From NCBI GenBank assembly GCA_041399155.1, contig JAWKTI010000001.1, positions 1,240,001-1,304,000 of the forward strand: a DNA stretch of 64,000 nt. Reading direction: 5' to 3'. The stretch comes from Zavarzinella sp. (GTDB lineage Bacteria; Planctomycetota; Planctomycetia; Gemmatales; Gemmataceae). Positions 9,229 to 19,008 of this stretch are shown piece by piece. The notes under the pieces are model-generated. The model worked only from the letters and a program-made list of their open reading frames with translations, had not been told where the DNA came from and made no database searches. Numbering within the stretch: position 1 is the first letter of the stretch; each line of letters opens with the position of its first letter. A program made the position numbers and the translations under genes.

Positions 9229-10662
9229 TCATATTAACTTTTTGATTGGCTCAGCACCTTCGACGCCGACCAGTTTTTGATCGAGTCCACCATAGAAATA
9301 GCTTAATTTGTTCGGATCGAGACCCATCTGGTGGAGAATGGTGGCATGAAGCTGCTTCACATGAGTGCGTTCGCTGATGGCGGCACTGCCCAGTTCGTCG
9401 GTTTCTCCCACAGAAACACCTGGTTTAATCCCACCACCTGCCATCCACATGGTAAAGCCATAGGCATTGTGGTCTCTACCAGTTCCTTTGGCGTATTCTG
9501 CAGTGGGTTGACGGCCAAATTCCCCACCCCATACCACGAGTGTGCTGTCCAACATACCCGTTCGCTTCAAATCTTTCAGAAGACCAGCAATTGCCTTATC
9601 AGTATTACCGGCATGCTTCGTGTGATTTTCCACCATGTCGGAGTGGGCATCCCAGTTATCATCATTGTGGGCCCCACCAGAGTAAATCTGGACAAATCGG
9701 ACCCCACGTTCCACGAGACGGCGGGCAAGCAGGCATTTTCGCCCAAAATCTTCCGTGCGGCTGCCATCAATGCCATATAAGTCAAGCGTTTCTTTCGTTT
9801 CCTTCGAAAAATCGACCACTTCCGGAGCGGATTTCTGCATATTGTAAGCTAGTTCGTAACTGGCTATTCGTGCTTGAAGTTCGCTGTTATCGGCACGTCC
9901 CGACTGCAAGTGGGCTTCATTTTTCTCCCGCAATCGATCCAGCAACGCCCTTTGGGCGGCTGGTGGGATGTTGGATGAGGGTTTCAGGTCCAGAATGGGG
10001 TTTTCAGTGGCACGCAGTACGGTGCCCTGGTAAGTGGCAGGCATGTAGCCACTCGACCAGTTTTTTGGGCCACTGATCGGCCCACCTTTGTTGTCGAGCA
10101 TGACTACAAAGCCGGGCAGGTTCTGATTTTCCGTTCCTAATCCATAATTCACCCACGATCCGAGACAGGGATTACCACTGAGGATTCTCCCACTGTTCAT
10201 CATGAGCATGGCAGAACCATGAATGGGGGAGTCTGCGTACATGCTGTGGATAAAGGAAATATCATCTACGCATGTAGCAACATGTGGGAACAGATCACTG
10301 ACCCATTTTCCTGTCTGGCCATATTGTTTGAACTTCCATTTTGGGCCAACCACCCGCCCCTGGTTGCGGTGCCCCCCACGTCCGAAGGTTTTTACTTCAA
10401 TAGTCTTTCCATCGAGTGGGTAAAGTTTCGGCTTGTAATCAAAGGTATCCACATGGCTGGGGCCACCGTACATAAACAAAAAGATTACACTTTTCGCTTT
10501 CGCATGAAACATTGGTTTCTTCGCTGCTAAAGGCGATTGATACGCTTCTTTGGCGGTGGCTTCGTTGCCCATTAAGCCTGCCAGGGCGACAGAACCAAAA
10601 CCGGCACCCGCTTCCCAGACGAATTCACGTCTGGTTCGACCACAAAATTGCTTCTTTTTCAT
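9229..10662 (-). CDS. DUF1501 domain protein (Tat-exported sulfatase-like)
   Basis: 477 residues. The N-terminus has a twin-arginine type leader (TRREFVWEAGAGFGS) with a short hydrophobic core, consistent with Tat export. DUF1501 has an alkaline phosphatase/sulfatase-like fold. Visible signatures include FLFMYGGPSHVDTFD near the start and VVWGGEFGRQPTAE and GRDHN near the end. It is the last gene of a reverse-strand set, 30 bases after the PSCyt/DUF1549/DUF1553 gene, the standard planctomycete pairing. The biochemical role is not established; the paired secreted proteins are thought to act together in the periplasm. Confidence 0.92.
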   Translation of the reverse strand: MKKKQFCGRTRREFVWEAGAGFGSVALAGLMGNEATAKEAYQSPLAAKKPMFHAKAKSVIFLFMYGGPSHVDTFDYKPKLYPLDGKTIEVKTFGRGGHRNQGRVVGPKWKFKQYGQTGKWVSDLFPHVATCVDDISFIHSMYADSPIHGSAMLMMNSGRILSGNPCLGSWVNYGLGTENQNLPGFVVMLDNKGGPISGPKNWSSGYMPATYQGTVLRATENPILDLKPSSNIPPAAQRALLDRLREKNEAHLQSGRADNSELQARIASYELAYNMQKSAPEVVDFSKETKETLDLYGIDGSRTEDFGRKCLLARRLVERGVRFVQIYSGGAHNDDNWDAHSDMVENHTKHAGNTDKAIAGLLKDLKRTGMLDSTLVVWGGEFGRQPTAEYAKGTGRDHNAYGFTMWMAGGGIKPGVSVGETDELGSAAISERTHVKQLHATILHQMGLDPNKLSYFYGGLDQKLVGVEGAEPIKKLI

Positions 10663-10692
10663 ATCGATTCTCCGTGGGGCAGTTTTTGATAA

Positions 10693-13197
10693 TTAATCCA
10701 CGTAAATAAATTCATTGGTGTTCAGTGCCAACAGACAATATTGCACCAGCGCTGCTTCGCTGTTCAGCGAAAATGCTTTTTGCAGGTGCTCGATGAAATT
10801 GCGATCCTTCTGAACTTCTTCTTTGGATGGTTTGCGACATGTTGTCAGTTGGATAATCATCTGAATTTGCTCGTCCACAGTTTTATGACTTGCAGCAATT
10901 CGGTTTGCAAGTTGTTCCGCAGCTTCACGAGTAAATTCGCCGTTGAGCATCCCAAGTGCCTGAGTAGGCACTGTCGTGACATACCGCACCGGGCAGCTAC
11001 TGTCGGTATCCGCCTGATCGTGCTGGATCAAAATTGGTACTTGCAGCGAACGTTTGACAAAGACATAGACACTGCGTCGATTACCCTGTTCTTTGGATGA
11101 AGTGTGCCAGCCGGCACCTGGCACCGATTGGCCAGCCAGGACTTCTCGTGGGATTTTCGGGTACACACTTGGTCCACCTGCCTGTAAGTTGAGCTGCCCA
11201 CTAACATGCAGGATCGAATCTCGAACTTCTTCTGCAGTCAGGCGACGCATGGAAAATCTGCCAAATAGTTCATTCGCAGGATCAGCTTTCAATGCTGCTG
11301 CCTGTGCTACTGCAGACTGCTGGTAAGTGCTGGACAACATCAGCAGTTTGTGCATCCGCTTGATTTTCCAGTCGCCTTTCATGAAGTCGCTTGCTAACCA
11401 GTCCAGCAATTCCGGATGACTGCAACCAGTTCCAAATCGTCCAAAATCATTGGTGCTGGCCACCAGACCACGACCAAAATGGTGCTGCCACAAACGGTTG
11501 ACAAATACTCGTGCTGTCAGAACGTTATCTTTTGAGGCGATCCATTTAGCCAGCACCAGCCGTCTGCCGCTGGACTTCGCACCTTCTACGGGCTTCGGAA
11601 TCTTCGGCAGTTCGTTCGCAAGAATTGCTGGAAAACCTGGTTCCACCATATCTGCGGGAGCCTGCGGGCTGCCACGCAACAACACGTGAGTTGTGGGGGG
11701 ATTCAGATTGCTATTGTTGACAGCCAAAGCTAACTGCTGACCTTCGGTAGGTGCTTTTTCGAGTTCAGCCACCCGTCGACGTAAAGTAGTATACACCCGC
11801 CGATCTTCCGGATCGAGGAACATGGGGACTTTTCGAATAATGGCTGGCCGCTCAGCTCCTTCACTGGCACGTTGGTCAGCAGCAGACATCTTTTTGATTG
11901 CTTTTTCAGCCAATGGCAGAATTTTCTTTTCCAGTTCCACGATTTCAATCTGGCGTTTTCGGGCAGCTTCGGCTTTCGTTTGTTCATCTCCAGGTGGGGT
12001 AATATCTGCAAAAGTACCTGCATTTCTCGGGTCTTTATTATGATCGTACCGTTTAATATCCTGAAAGAACGCTACCAGCTTGTAGTAGTCCGCATGTGGG
12101 AACGGATCGATCTTATGTTCATGACAGCGGGCACAATTCATCGTCAGGCCGAGAAAAGCCTGTGAAGTGGTGGCTACCCAGTCATCCAGTTCGTCATAGC
12201 GCGCTAACAACCGATCAGCAGGCTCATCATCCCAGATTCCTAAACGGTAGTAGCCAGTCGCAACAATCGAACGTGCAGTGCGATTTGGTAATTCATCGCC
12301 TGCTAACTGCTCAAGAATAAACTGATTGTAAGGCACATCCTGGTTAAACGAATCAATGACGTAATCGCGATAGCGCCAGGCAAATGGTTTGTCACTGTCG
12401 CGTTCGTATCCGTTGGTCTCGGCAAATCGAACCACATCGAGCCAATGACGGGCCCACTTTTCGCCGTAGTGGTGGGAATCCAACAACTGGTCAATGAGTT
12501 TTTCAAAAGAATTTTCGGACTGATCTGCCAGAAAAGCCTCAACCTGTTCTGGCGTAGGTGGCAAGCCGATCAGATCATAATAAGCTCGACGCACCAAAGC
12601 TAACCGTTCGGCAGGTTGGTTTGGTGCGATTCCTTTCTGATCCAGTTTTGCCAGAATAAACGCATCAATCGGGTTTTTAACCCAATCTGGTTTGGAAACC
12701 ATCGGAATTGCTGGTTCTTTCACAGGCTGAAAAGCCCAGTATTTGCGGGCCTCATCTGTAACGACTCCCCCCTGAACTTTGCTGTGGTCTTCAGCCACTT
12801 TGCCATCCACCATGGGCAGCCCAGCTTTCACCCATTTGGTGAGAGTTTCAATTTCTGTGGGCTTCATTTTTCCTGCAGGCGGCATTTCCAGGCCATCTTT
12901 CCAGTGAATCGCATTCAGCAGCAGGCTGTTTTCTGGTTTTTCCAGATCGACGCCTTTGCCGTAGTCTCCACCTTTTAAAATTGCCTGGCGCTTCATCAGC
13001 GAAAAATTACTTTTGCTTTGTTTTTCGCCATGGCACTGGTAGCAATGCTTTTGCAGAATTGGCTGCACTTCTTTCGTAAAGAAACGGATCGCTTCTTCTG
13101 TGAACGGTTCCTCTTGTGCGGGTGCCAGACGCACCCCTAACAATGGGGTGAGCATTCCGCACCACAAGAGAGCGGCAATTAATGAGTTTTTATTCAT
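10693..13197 (-). CDS. PSCyt1-DUF1549-DUF1553 (PSD1) planctomycete cytochrome-type protein
   Basis: 834 residues with a Sec-type signal peptide ending near AQE (about 28). A planctomycete cytochrome c-like domain follows with one haem-type motif CYQCH (52-56). DUF1549 (PSCyt2) follows from about 175, with a second CxxCH motif in CARCHEHK, and then the C-terminal DUF1553 (PSD1), including FVNRLWQHHFGRGLV and MRRLTAEEVRDSIL. It is probably periplasmic and haem-binding, but neither haem attachment nor a reaction is shown by sequence. The ATG overlaps the stop of the FecR gene by four bases (ATGA), so translation is likely coupled to the regulator upstream. Confidence 0.93.
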   Translation of the reverse strand: MNKNSLIAALLWCGMLTPLLGVRLAPAQEEPFTEEAIRFFTKEVQPILQKHCYQCHGEKQSKSNFSLMKRQAILKGGDYGKGVDLEKPENSLLLNAIHWKDGLEMPPAGKMKPTEIETLTKWVKAGLPMVDGKVAEDHSKVQGGVVTDEARKYWAFQPVKEPAIPMVSKPDWVKNPIDAFILAKLDQKGIAPNQPAERLALVRRAYYDLIGLPPTPEQVEAFLADQSENSFEKLIDQLLDSHHYGEKWARHWLDVVRFAETNGYERDSDKPFAWRYRDYVIDSFNQDVPYNQFILEQLAGDELPNRTARSIVATGYYRLGIWDDEPADRLLARYDELDDWVATTSQAFLGLTMNCARCHEHKIDPFPHADYYKLVAFFQDIKRYDHNKDPRNAGTFADITPPGDEQTKAEAARKRQIEIVELEKKILPLAEKAIKKMSAADQRASEGAERPAIIRKVPMFLDPEDRRVYTTLRRRVAELEKAPTEGQQLALAVNNSNLNPPTTHVLLRGSPQAPADMVEPGFPAILANELPKIPKPVEGAKSSGRRLVLAKWIASKDNVLTARVFVNRLWQHHFGRGLVASTNDFGRFGTGCSHPELLDWLASDFMKGDWKIKRMHKLLMLSSTYQQSAVAQAAALKADPANELFGRFSMRRLTAEEVRDSILHVSGQLNLQAGGPSVYPKIPREVLAGQSVPGAGWHTSSKEQGNRRSVYVFVKRSLQVPILIQHDQADTDSSCPVRYVTTVPTQALGMLNGEFTREAAEQLANRIAASHKTVDEQIQMIIQLTTCRKPSKEEVQKDRNFIEHLQKAFSLNSEAALVQYCLLALNTNEFIYVD

Positions 13198-14720
13198 TTT
13201 CCTTCCAGTTGGGATTCGGTTTCTGCCCAGACAGTAACCTGAACCAGGCGAATGGTAACTAATTTGGGCTGATCACTTTGGGTATTTGCCCCAAAGATGC
13301 CCACATGTAAATCGGTAGTATTATCCAGAAAGTCTGGATGCTTAATGCTTAAGGTGGTAGCATTGCCCGTAGTTAAGTTTTCAACAGTCATGCTGTATTT
13401 TCCATGAATCCGTCGCAAAATCATCCTTGTGGAATCACCCGGTGCAGAAACTCCGATGAAGTTGGAATTCTCATCTTTTCCACCAAAGTTGTTCACCAGA
13501 TTCTGGGTATATTCGCCGTTGGAGCGTCGAATCAGACCACCTCTTATCACACAATCACTACGGGTGCCTGCGTACAGTCCAAATTGACCCACGCGGGGGA
13601 GGGCGGGAATGTCTGGAAATTCTGCCAGAATCTCAAAATTATCGTTGGGTTGAAAATTCAGTCCCTTCAATGGGATTCCAAAATATTCACCGGTGGGCAT
13701 CCCCGCCTGATGGTTGATATCGCTTTTCGTCGTCGTCAGTTCCAGGCCTGTTTTCGGATTCAACAATAAGTTGGGATCTTTTTGGGGTAATTTTTCACCA
13801 GTACCCGGCAAACGGTGCGTCAAACCAATGCCATTTCCCGTTCGATCCTGCAACGAATCAGCAATCGACGTGCGAAAATCAAAGCGTGTGGTCGTGGGCT
13901 TTTTAACGCTGGGAATCCGAATTTGCCGCACCAGCGAATCCTTGAGTAGCAACGATTCATCCACAGTAGTAGTGCCATCGTTCAGGCGAGCTCCCACGTG
14001 TTGGTGAATTTCCTGATAACCGCCTGGCTTGCCAGTTTTAATTTTTCCTTCAAAGACATAAACCGCAGTAGCACCCTGGTCATCCACGGTGATGCCGAAC
14101 TCTGTACCCAGGTCAATAACTTCTCCTTGTGGAGAAAAAATCGTGAAGCCGTGGGCGGATGGAGGCACCTGGGCACTTAATTTTCCGCGATGTAAGGTGG
14201 CGGAATTTCCCGTCCCAAATACCAGGTGGGCAGGGCCATTGAGAATCACATTGGCACCGGACTTAAAGTGAATCTCCGCCAGCCCACTTTCTAGTTGTAA
14301 TTCGGTACCCACCACAAAAATACCTGCAGGTGGTTCCCCACCTTGCCATTGGCAGTTCTGTGCGTTAACAAGCCATGCCACTTGTTCTTTATCTGTATCG
14401 CGATATTGCCATATTGCAATTTGCCTGCCCAGTAATAATCCGAGTAGTAGCAGGCAGACGACGATGGTGCCGATCCGAAACCAGCGTGTTTTCTTTACCG
14501 GGGTGCGTTGCTGTGGCAAATGTGCCAGAGCCCGCTCTGCCATCGCCTGACTGCGAACATGCATGGTCAGATCCCAGTCCATCTGGGTGTACTGCACAAA
14601 CCAGGCACGTGCCGCAAGGTCATGTGCCAGTACGTTCTGAAGATAATTAAACTGTTCCGGACTGATGGAATCATCCAGATACAAATCGATCAGATCTTTC
14701 CAATCAAACGGTTCGTTCAT
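13194..14720 (-). CDS. FecR-domain transmembrane protein, probable sigma-factor partner
   Basis: 508 residues. A cytosolic N-terminal segment (about 1-80) resembles the anti-sigma end of planctomycete FecR proteins. A single membrane helix lies near 82-104, then a FecR domain (about 125-240) containing LNGPAHLVFG, a GEVIDLGTEFGI stretch and a VYVFEGKI strand. The C-terminal about 200 residues look like a concanavalin/LamG-type lectin fold. It overlaps the ECF sigma gene by four bases (ATGA) upstream and the PSCyt gene by four bases downstream. The arrangement suggests a membrane sensor that controls the sigma factor in response to an envelope signal; this is inference from FecR/ECF systems. 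Confidence 0.87.
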   Translation of the reverse strand: MNEPFDWKDLIDLYLDDSISPEQFNYLQNVLAHDLAARAWFVQYTQMDWDLTMHVRSQAMAERALAHLPQQRTPVKKTRWFRIGTIVVCLLLLGLLLGRQIAIWQYRDTDKEQVAWLVNAQNCQWQGGEPPAGIFVVGTELQLESGLAEIHFKSGANVILNGPAHLVFGTGNSATLHRGKLSAQVPPSAHGFTIFSPQGEVIDLGTEFGITVDDQGATAVYVFEGKIKTGKPGGYQEIHQHVGARLNDGTTTVDESLLLKDSLVRQIRIPSVKKPTTTRFDFRTSIADSLQDRTGNGIGLTHRLPGTGEKLPQKDPNLLLNPKTGLELTTTKSDINHQAGMPTGEYFGIPLKGLNFQPNDNFEILAEFPDIPALPRVGQFGLYAGTRSDCVIRGGLIRRSNGEYTQNLVNNFGGKDENSNFIGVSAPGDSTRMILRRIHGKYSMTVENLTTGNATTLSIKHPDFLDNTTDLHVGIFGANTQSDQPKLVTIRLVQVTVWAETESQLEGK

Positions 14721-15259
14721 GCGTTTCCCCCGGTTCGTGTTTGCATGGCGAGGGTACGTTCAATACATTCCATCAGGGCCCGCCGAATCCGACGTAAACT
14801 ATTGTGAATACTGTGTTTCGAGCGGCCACGCTTTTCTGCAGCGGAGTGAATATTTTTTGCCCCGCTGTAACATTCCTGAATGATTTCCCGATCTCCATGA
14901 CGCAGTTTTTGCATGCAAAATTGCAGTGCGTCCTGACGTGCATCTGTTTCAGCCACAGTAAACGTATCTGCCATCTGCATCAACAGCAGGTTCAGGTCGT
15001 CTGTGAAGTACAATTTCTGCCGACTGCGACTTCTTAAAAAATTATTAATTTCAAAGCGGGCAATCCCACAAGCCCAGGCAAAAAAACTGCGGGTGGGATC
15101 ATACTGGGCAAATTTGTTCCAAAGCACGACGGAAGTCTGCTGGAACAGATCGTCCGTATCGTCCAGATTTCGCACTAATGAGTGGATGAACCCATAAATA
15201 CGGCTCTGGTTCGCCCGCAGCAATTCTGCAAAATCAACTTCAGGTGGGTTATTCTTCAT
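14717..15259 (-). CDS. ECF RNA polymerase sigma factor (Planctomycete/Verrucomicrobium type)
   Basis: 180 residues. Sigma region 2 is visible as DLFQQTSVVLWNKFAQYDP with FFAWACGIARFEINNFLR. Region 4 is a helix-turn-helix around SAAEKRGRSKHSIHNSLRRIRRAL. Both fit the family restricted to Planctomycetes and Verrucomicrobia (ECF type with short linker). It is the first gene of the four-gene set running down to 9229 and overlaps the FecR gene by four bases. It would direct transcription of envelope genes, perhaps its own operon; the promoter recognised is unknown. Confidence 0.92.
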   Translation of the reverse strand: MKNNPPEVDFAELLRANQSRIYGFIHSLVRNLDDTDDLFQQTSVVLWNKFAQYDPTRSFFAWACGIARFEINNFLRSRSRQKLYFTDDLNLLLMQMADTFTVAETDARQDALQFCMQKLRHGDREIIQECYSGAKNIHSAAEKRGRSKHSIHNSLRRIRRALMECIERTLAMQTRTGGNA

Positions 15260-15353
15260 TCACTCAGGTATCGTTGTCAATGACCAGATTGTAACGAAAT
15301 TTTTCTTTCACTGCACGATTATTGGATGAATCTGGTGAGTGAAATCGATTTAC

Positions 15354-17327
15354 TTAATTCGTGGTATGGAAAAATGATAAGTCATTCATTAAATTTTCGA
15401 GACGTTGATTCTGATCTGCGATTTTTGCATCAAATGCAATGGTTTGCTGGGCAATTTCTAATAATCGATCTTCCTGGGTCATCAGTGTAGAAATATATCG
15501 CTGTCGTAGGACATTTTCGGATGCTTTTTCACCCACTACTTTCAGGTTTTCACGCAGGCATTGCTGTTGAGCAACAATAGATTCTTTTTCAGCTTCGATT
15601 TGTTTTTTTTCCAAATTGAATGTGGCGATTTCAGAGCGAAGCTTGAAAACGGCTTTCAATTTCGAAGTTGTGTCTTCATCGCACACATTGGTTCCAAGCC
15701 AGGACCAGATTTGTTTTTCGTCGAGTTTCGCAATCTGATATTGCTGTACAACTGGTTGATAACACTGCACACTGAAGCTGAAATCGCCCAGGGCAGGGGT
15801 GGTCAGTTGAAAACGCCACGCATTTTCGGTTTCTTCGAATGCGGCTGCCGGATCAGATAATTTCCATTTTTTACCTGGTTTGGGATGTTCCAGAATCATT
15901 TTCTGTTCTGCATCTGCTTGACAACGCATCGTGTAATTCACCAGCGAAGTATTGATGGTGGTAACATGAATCACCCCATGTCTGACGCGTATCTGTTGGA
16001 TCTTATCTTTGGTGCTGCCTAGTTGATCGGTGATCGTGATCCCTAGTTCTACTGCGTAGGCAACCAGGCGACTGTCATTTTTCTTCATGCGAGGTAGCAT
16101 TGCCTCCCCTGCATACTGGCCTTCCCGATAGATGGTGATCGGCCCACCTTCCAGATCGAACCCGGTGGTGTTGTGTAAACGCACGCACCGCATGGGATGT
16201 TTATTGGAAGCATTTTTTTGGTAGAACAGCACCGATTCACCATCAAATGATTGCTTCAGGATCGGCACCAACGCAGATTGGTGCTTTGGAATCGTCACTG
16301 GATCGACAATCTGATATTCAAACAGATCTCCTGATTGTTGGTTCTCAACATTGACTTCGACACTACTCTCTGCTGTGAGTTCTGCTGTGAGTTCATCCAT
16401 TTGGGATGCAGCCCCAGGGCCGGCAAGAATTACACGAGCCATTTTCCGAGCCTTCCCTACAACGGACTGCCGATCAAAGCCCTGTTCCAGCACGGGTGGT
16501 TTGATTCCAGTTGAATTTTCAACGGGTATGTCTGGCCGCTCAATGTATCTAGGCGTCACCAGATCGTGGGTAAAAGTAATTGGTAAACCGGAGACAAGCG
16601 TCAGTTGAATATTGTCCCAGTTTTCATCAAAAGTGTTATCGACGATTCCCCACCCCTGCAGCAGTGGGGGATTAACTGGATGCAACAGCACGCGATAAGT
16701 CGCTTTCCAGGTGGGGGCCGCCATCTGGTAACTGATCTGCAGTTTTCGATCCCCTCTGCCGCTGGCGAAAATTGAGATTCTGGCTGTGTCTTTGCTTCGG
16801 GCTGCCTCCAATAATCCAAGATATTGCTGCAGTTTCTCCTTTAAACCAGCATCTGTGATGCAAATTTCGCAACTTTGCAGGTCATACAGGTGAAGCAAGC
16901 CATCATCGGTCAGTAGTGAAATTTCAGTAACATTGACTTTATTTTCGCCCGAAAGTACCTGACTCTGATCAACACCCAGTAAAATCCCGTCCACCGATGG
17001 CATGCCAGCTTGCATCACGAGAATCCGCGTGCCTTGGAGCTGGGGCAGTAGTTCTTTAATTGCATTGGTACGGGATACATGGAAAGGAAACTGGTTTAAC
17101 AGCTCTTCGGTACGTCGGCTGGAATCGTAAGAAATCTCGCGAATTGTCCCACCGTGAAAGTCTACCACCGTCAACGATTTCAGAATATCGGACAAATCAA
17201 CGGTGCGGCACGGGAGTTGTAATGTCTGATCATCGGTTACAGCAGCTTGTCGCACGAAGCAACCAATGCCGTGCTGATAGAGGACCACCTGTTTCAATTC
17301 TGTATTCGCCATCATACCACCCCGCAT
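15354..17327 (-). CDS. DUF4139 domain protein
   Basis: 657 residues with no clear signal peptide. The central region (about 190-500) matches the DUF4139 type: SYQMAAPTWKATYRV, then GWGIVDNTFDENWDNIQLTLVSGLPITF. A coiled-coil-like charged segment fills the last about 110 residues. DUF4139 proteins (mucoidy inhibitor A-like) are beta-rich and of unknown function. The start could also be one of the ATGs at 17315 or 17312, which have a GGGGTGG-like site upstream. It is a single gene, read divergently from the ACT gene. Confidence 0.8.
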   Translation of the reverse strand: MRGGMMANTELKQVVLYQHGIGCFVRQAAVTDDQTLQLPCRTVDLSDILKSLTVVDFHGGTIREISYDSSRRTEELLNQFPFHVSRTNAIKELLPQLQGTRILVMQAGMPSVDGILLGVDQSQVLSGENKVNVTEISLLTDDGLLHLYDLQSCEICITDAGLKEKLQQYLGLLEAARSKDTARISIFASGRGDRKLQISYQMAAPTWKATYRVLLHPVNPPLLQGWGIVDNTFDENWDNIQLTLVSGLPITFTHDLVTPRYIERPDIPVENSTGIKPPVLEQGFDRQSVVGKARKMARVILAGPGAASQMDELTAELTAESSVEVNVENQQSGDLFEYQIVDPVTIPKHQSALVPILKQSFDGESVLFYQKNASNKHPMRCVRLHNTTGFDLEGGPITIYREGQYAGEAMLPRMKKNDSRLVAYAVELGITITDQLGSTKDKIQQIRVRHGVIHVTTINTSLVNYTMRCQADAEQKMILEHPKPGKKWKLSDPAAAFEETENAWRFQLTTPALGDFSFSVQCYQPVVQQYQIAKLDEKQIWSWLGTNVCDEDTTSKLKAVFKLRSEIATFNLEKKQIEAEKESIVAQQQCLRENLKVVGEKASENVLRQRYISTLMTQEDRLLEIAQQTIAFDAKIADQNQRLENLMNDLSFFHTTN

Positions 17328-17478
17328 TGTTGGAATTGTCAGAAAGCTGACTGACAGTAATTCGTTTTAAAAAGTTCATTTGTGGTTGATTCTGAAAAAA
17401 TGTGGCATTCTTTTGATTTGGCAGTTGATGGAATTGCCCCTTTCTAGGAAAATGCATGAAAGCGAATGAGAACGATAC

Positions 17479-17970
17479 ATGAGTTTTGGTGATAGTTACG
17501 GTCCGGACGTGAACGTTGCCCGTGGGCGAGACTGGCCGAGCGTCCGACAATTTAATGTTTTTATGGCCAACCGCATTGGGGCAATGATGGACCTGGTGCG
17601 GCGTTTTGAGAGCACCACGGTTAAAATTGTATCCCTGACTGTGGTTGACTCCGCAGATTGTGCCATCATTCGCCTGGTACTGAGTGATCCAGAACGTGCG
17701 ATCGAAATTTTTGAAAAAGCAGGGATGATGTTCACCGAAAGCGATTTGCTGGTGGTGAAATTACCCGCGACCAGTCAGCCGCTGGCAACCATCTGCAAAG
17801 CGTTGCTTTCCCGAGAGTTGAGCATCCACTATGTTTACCCACTACTGATTGGTGTGGGACCGGAAGAAGGCACTGCGCTGGCCATCCATGTGGACGACCA
17901 TGAAACAGCCACCAACGTGTTGGTGGAAAGAGGCTTTACTTTGTACACCGAATCTGACTTGAATTGGTAG
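17479..17970 (+). CDS. Tandem ACT domain protein
   Basis: 163 residues, with two ACT-like units. The first (about 24-90) starts VFMANRIGAMMDLVRRF with a VSLTVVDSADCAIIRLVLSD strand, and the second (about 100-160) contains YVYPLLIGVGPEEGTALAIHVDD. ACT domains bind small ligands, commonly amino acids, and regulate metabolism. There is no catalytic domain, so it is a stand-alone sensor. There is no neighbour in the same direction, so the target pathway cannot be told from context. Confidence 0.75.
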   Translation: MSFGDSYGPDVNVARGRDWPSVRQFNVFMANRIGAMMDLVRRFESTTVKIVSLTVVDSADCAIIRLVLSDPERAIEIFEKAGMMFTESDLLVVKLPATSQPLATICKALLSRELSIHYVYPLLIGVGPEEGTALAIHVDDHETATNVLVERGFTLYTESDLNW

Positions 17971-18115
17971 CACAGCAGTAATCTGGTTCAAAAAGCGTAC
18001 TTCAACAGCACAGAGTAGCGCAAAGTGTGAGTCGACCTGCTTTTGCAATTGTTCGCTTACTCTTGAAAAATAAGCACTTGTGATTTAATAGATTGTTAGT
18101 TATATAGCTGTCAAG

Positions 18116-18940
18116 TTAAATAATGCCCCAGTATGTGCAATATTCGCGCAGGATTCGTTGGCCCTCTGACGTTCTGATGATTGTTTTGTCGTCCTGGAAT
18201 TGTTCAGCAGTGTGCTCAAACAATTTTCGGCCCGCACACAGTTGTAAGTGGTAGTTTTCAATTGCTTGCTGTCGTAGTTGGTCGAAATCAGGTGCGGGAA
18301 TTCCCTGGCGTTCAAGGTCGGCCAAAGGTCCGTAATGTGGGTGAAGAGGCCACAATGCATCCGCTTCAAAAAAACAAACAGCTAAGCCATCGCTGGCAAG
18401 GGGGTAGGGCACCCCTGTTTTCCACAAATCGTGCAGGTGGATGTAGCCGATGCTTTGGCGAATGACCTGTTGTTCTAATGGGTATGCGAGTGTTTTCAGC
18501 ACGATTTTTGCATCAGCCGCACTCCCACGCATGTGGGAGAGACGTTGTTGCGAGCGTTCCATAACCAACTTCTGATATTCGGAATCTGATCCGTGTTCTT
18601 TGACGTATCTGAGATCTTGCTCTGTAATACGGCGGATAAAGCGTAAATCATGTAACAACGCACTGATGATCAGCACCTGGAAATCGCCCACCGTTCGTGG
18701 CGTGGGGGATTCCAGATTCGCTCCCACCTTCAGGCCGATGCGAATGGCATTCTCTAATACGATGAGTTCATGTTCCAGCCGATTATCGTCGGCAGTACGA
18801 TATTGGAAGCGAAACTGATATGCTGCCTGATAAAGCGTTTTCGCGAAATGGCGAAGTTCGCCCGAATGATCGTGATTTTCGAGACCATGCAAACTGTTGT
18901 CCAGCAATTCGATCAGGTGGGCGGGCAAGGTGGATTTCAT
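18116..18940 (-). CDS. HD domain-like protein
   Basis: 274 residues, mostly helical, with no signal peptide. An HD-type His-Asp doublet is visible in LLHDLRFIRRIT (about residue 95), preceded by a helical N-terminal segment and followed by a further HLHDL motif (about 172) and FFEADALWPL, suggesting metal-binding residues of a phosphohydrolase-like fold. The match is partial, so enzymatic activity is a guess. It is divergent from the WD40 gene with about 68 bases between starts. Confidence 0.6.
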   Translation of the reverse strand: MKSTLPAHLIELLDNSLHGLENHDHSGELRHFAKTLYQAAYQFRFQYRTADDNRLEHELIVLENAIRIGLKVGANLESPTPRTVGDFQVLIISALLHDLRFIRRITEQDLRYVKEHGSDSEYQKLVMERSQQRLSHMRGSAADAKIVLKTLAYPLEQQVIRQSIGYIHLHDLWKTGVPYPLASDGLAVCFFEADALWPLHPHYGPLADLERQGIPAPDFDQLRQQAIENYHLQLCAGRKLFEHTAEQFQDDKTIIRTSEGQRILREYCTYWGII

Positions 18941-18998
18941 CGTTGACTTGACTGAAATTAACTATTCATGCTTTTGTATCGATTTGAAATAATGAAGT

Positions 18999-19002
18999 GA
19001 GG
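18999..19002 (+). promoter_or_regulatory. Ribosome binding site for WD40 gene
   Basis: GAGG lies six bases before the GTG at 19009 and supports that non-ATG start. Confidence 0.5.
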
Positions 19003-19008
19003 TGATAC

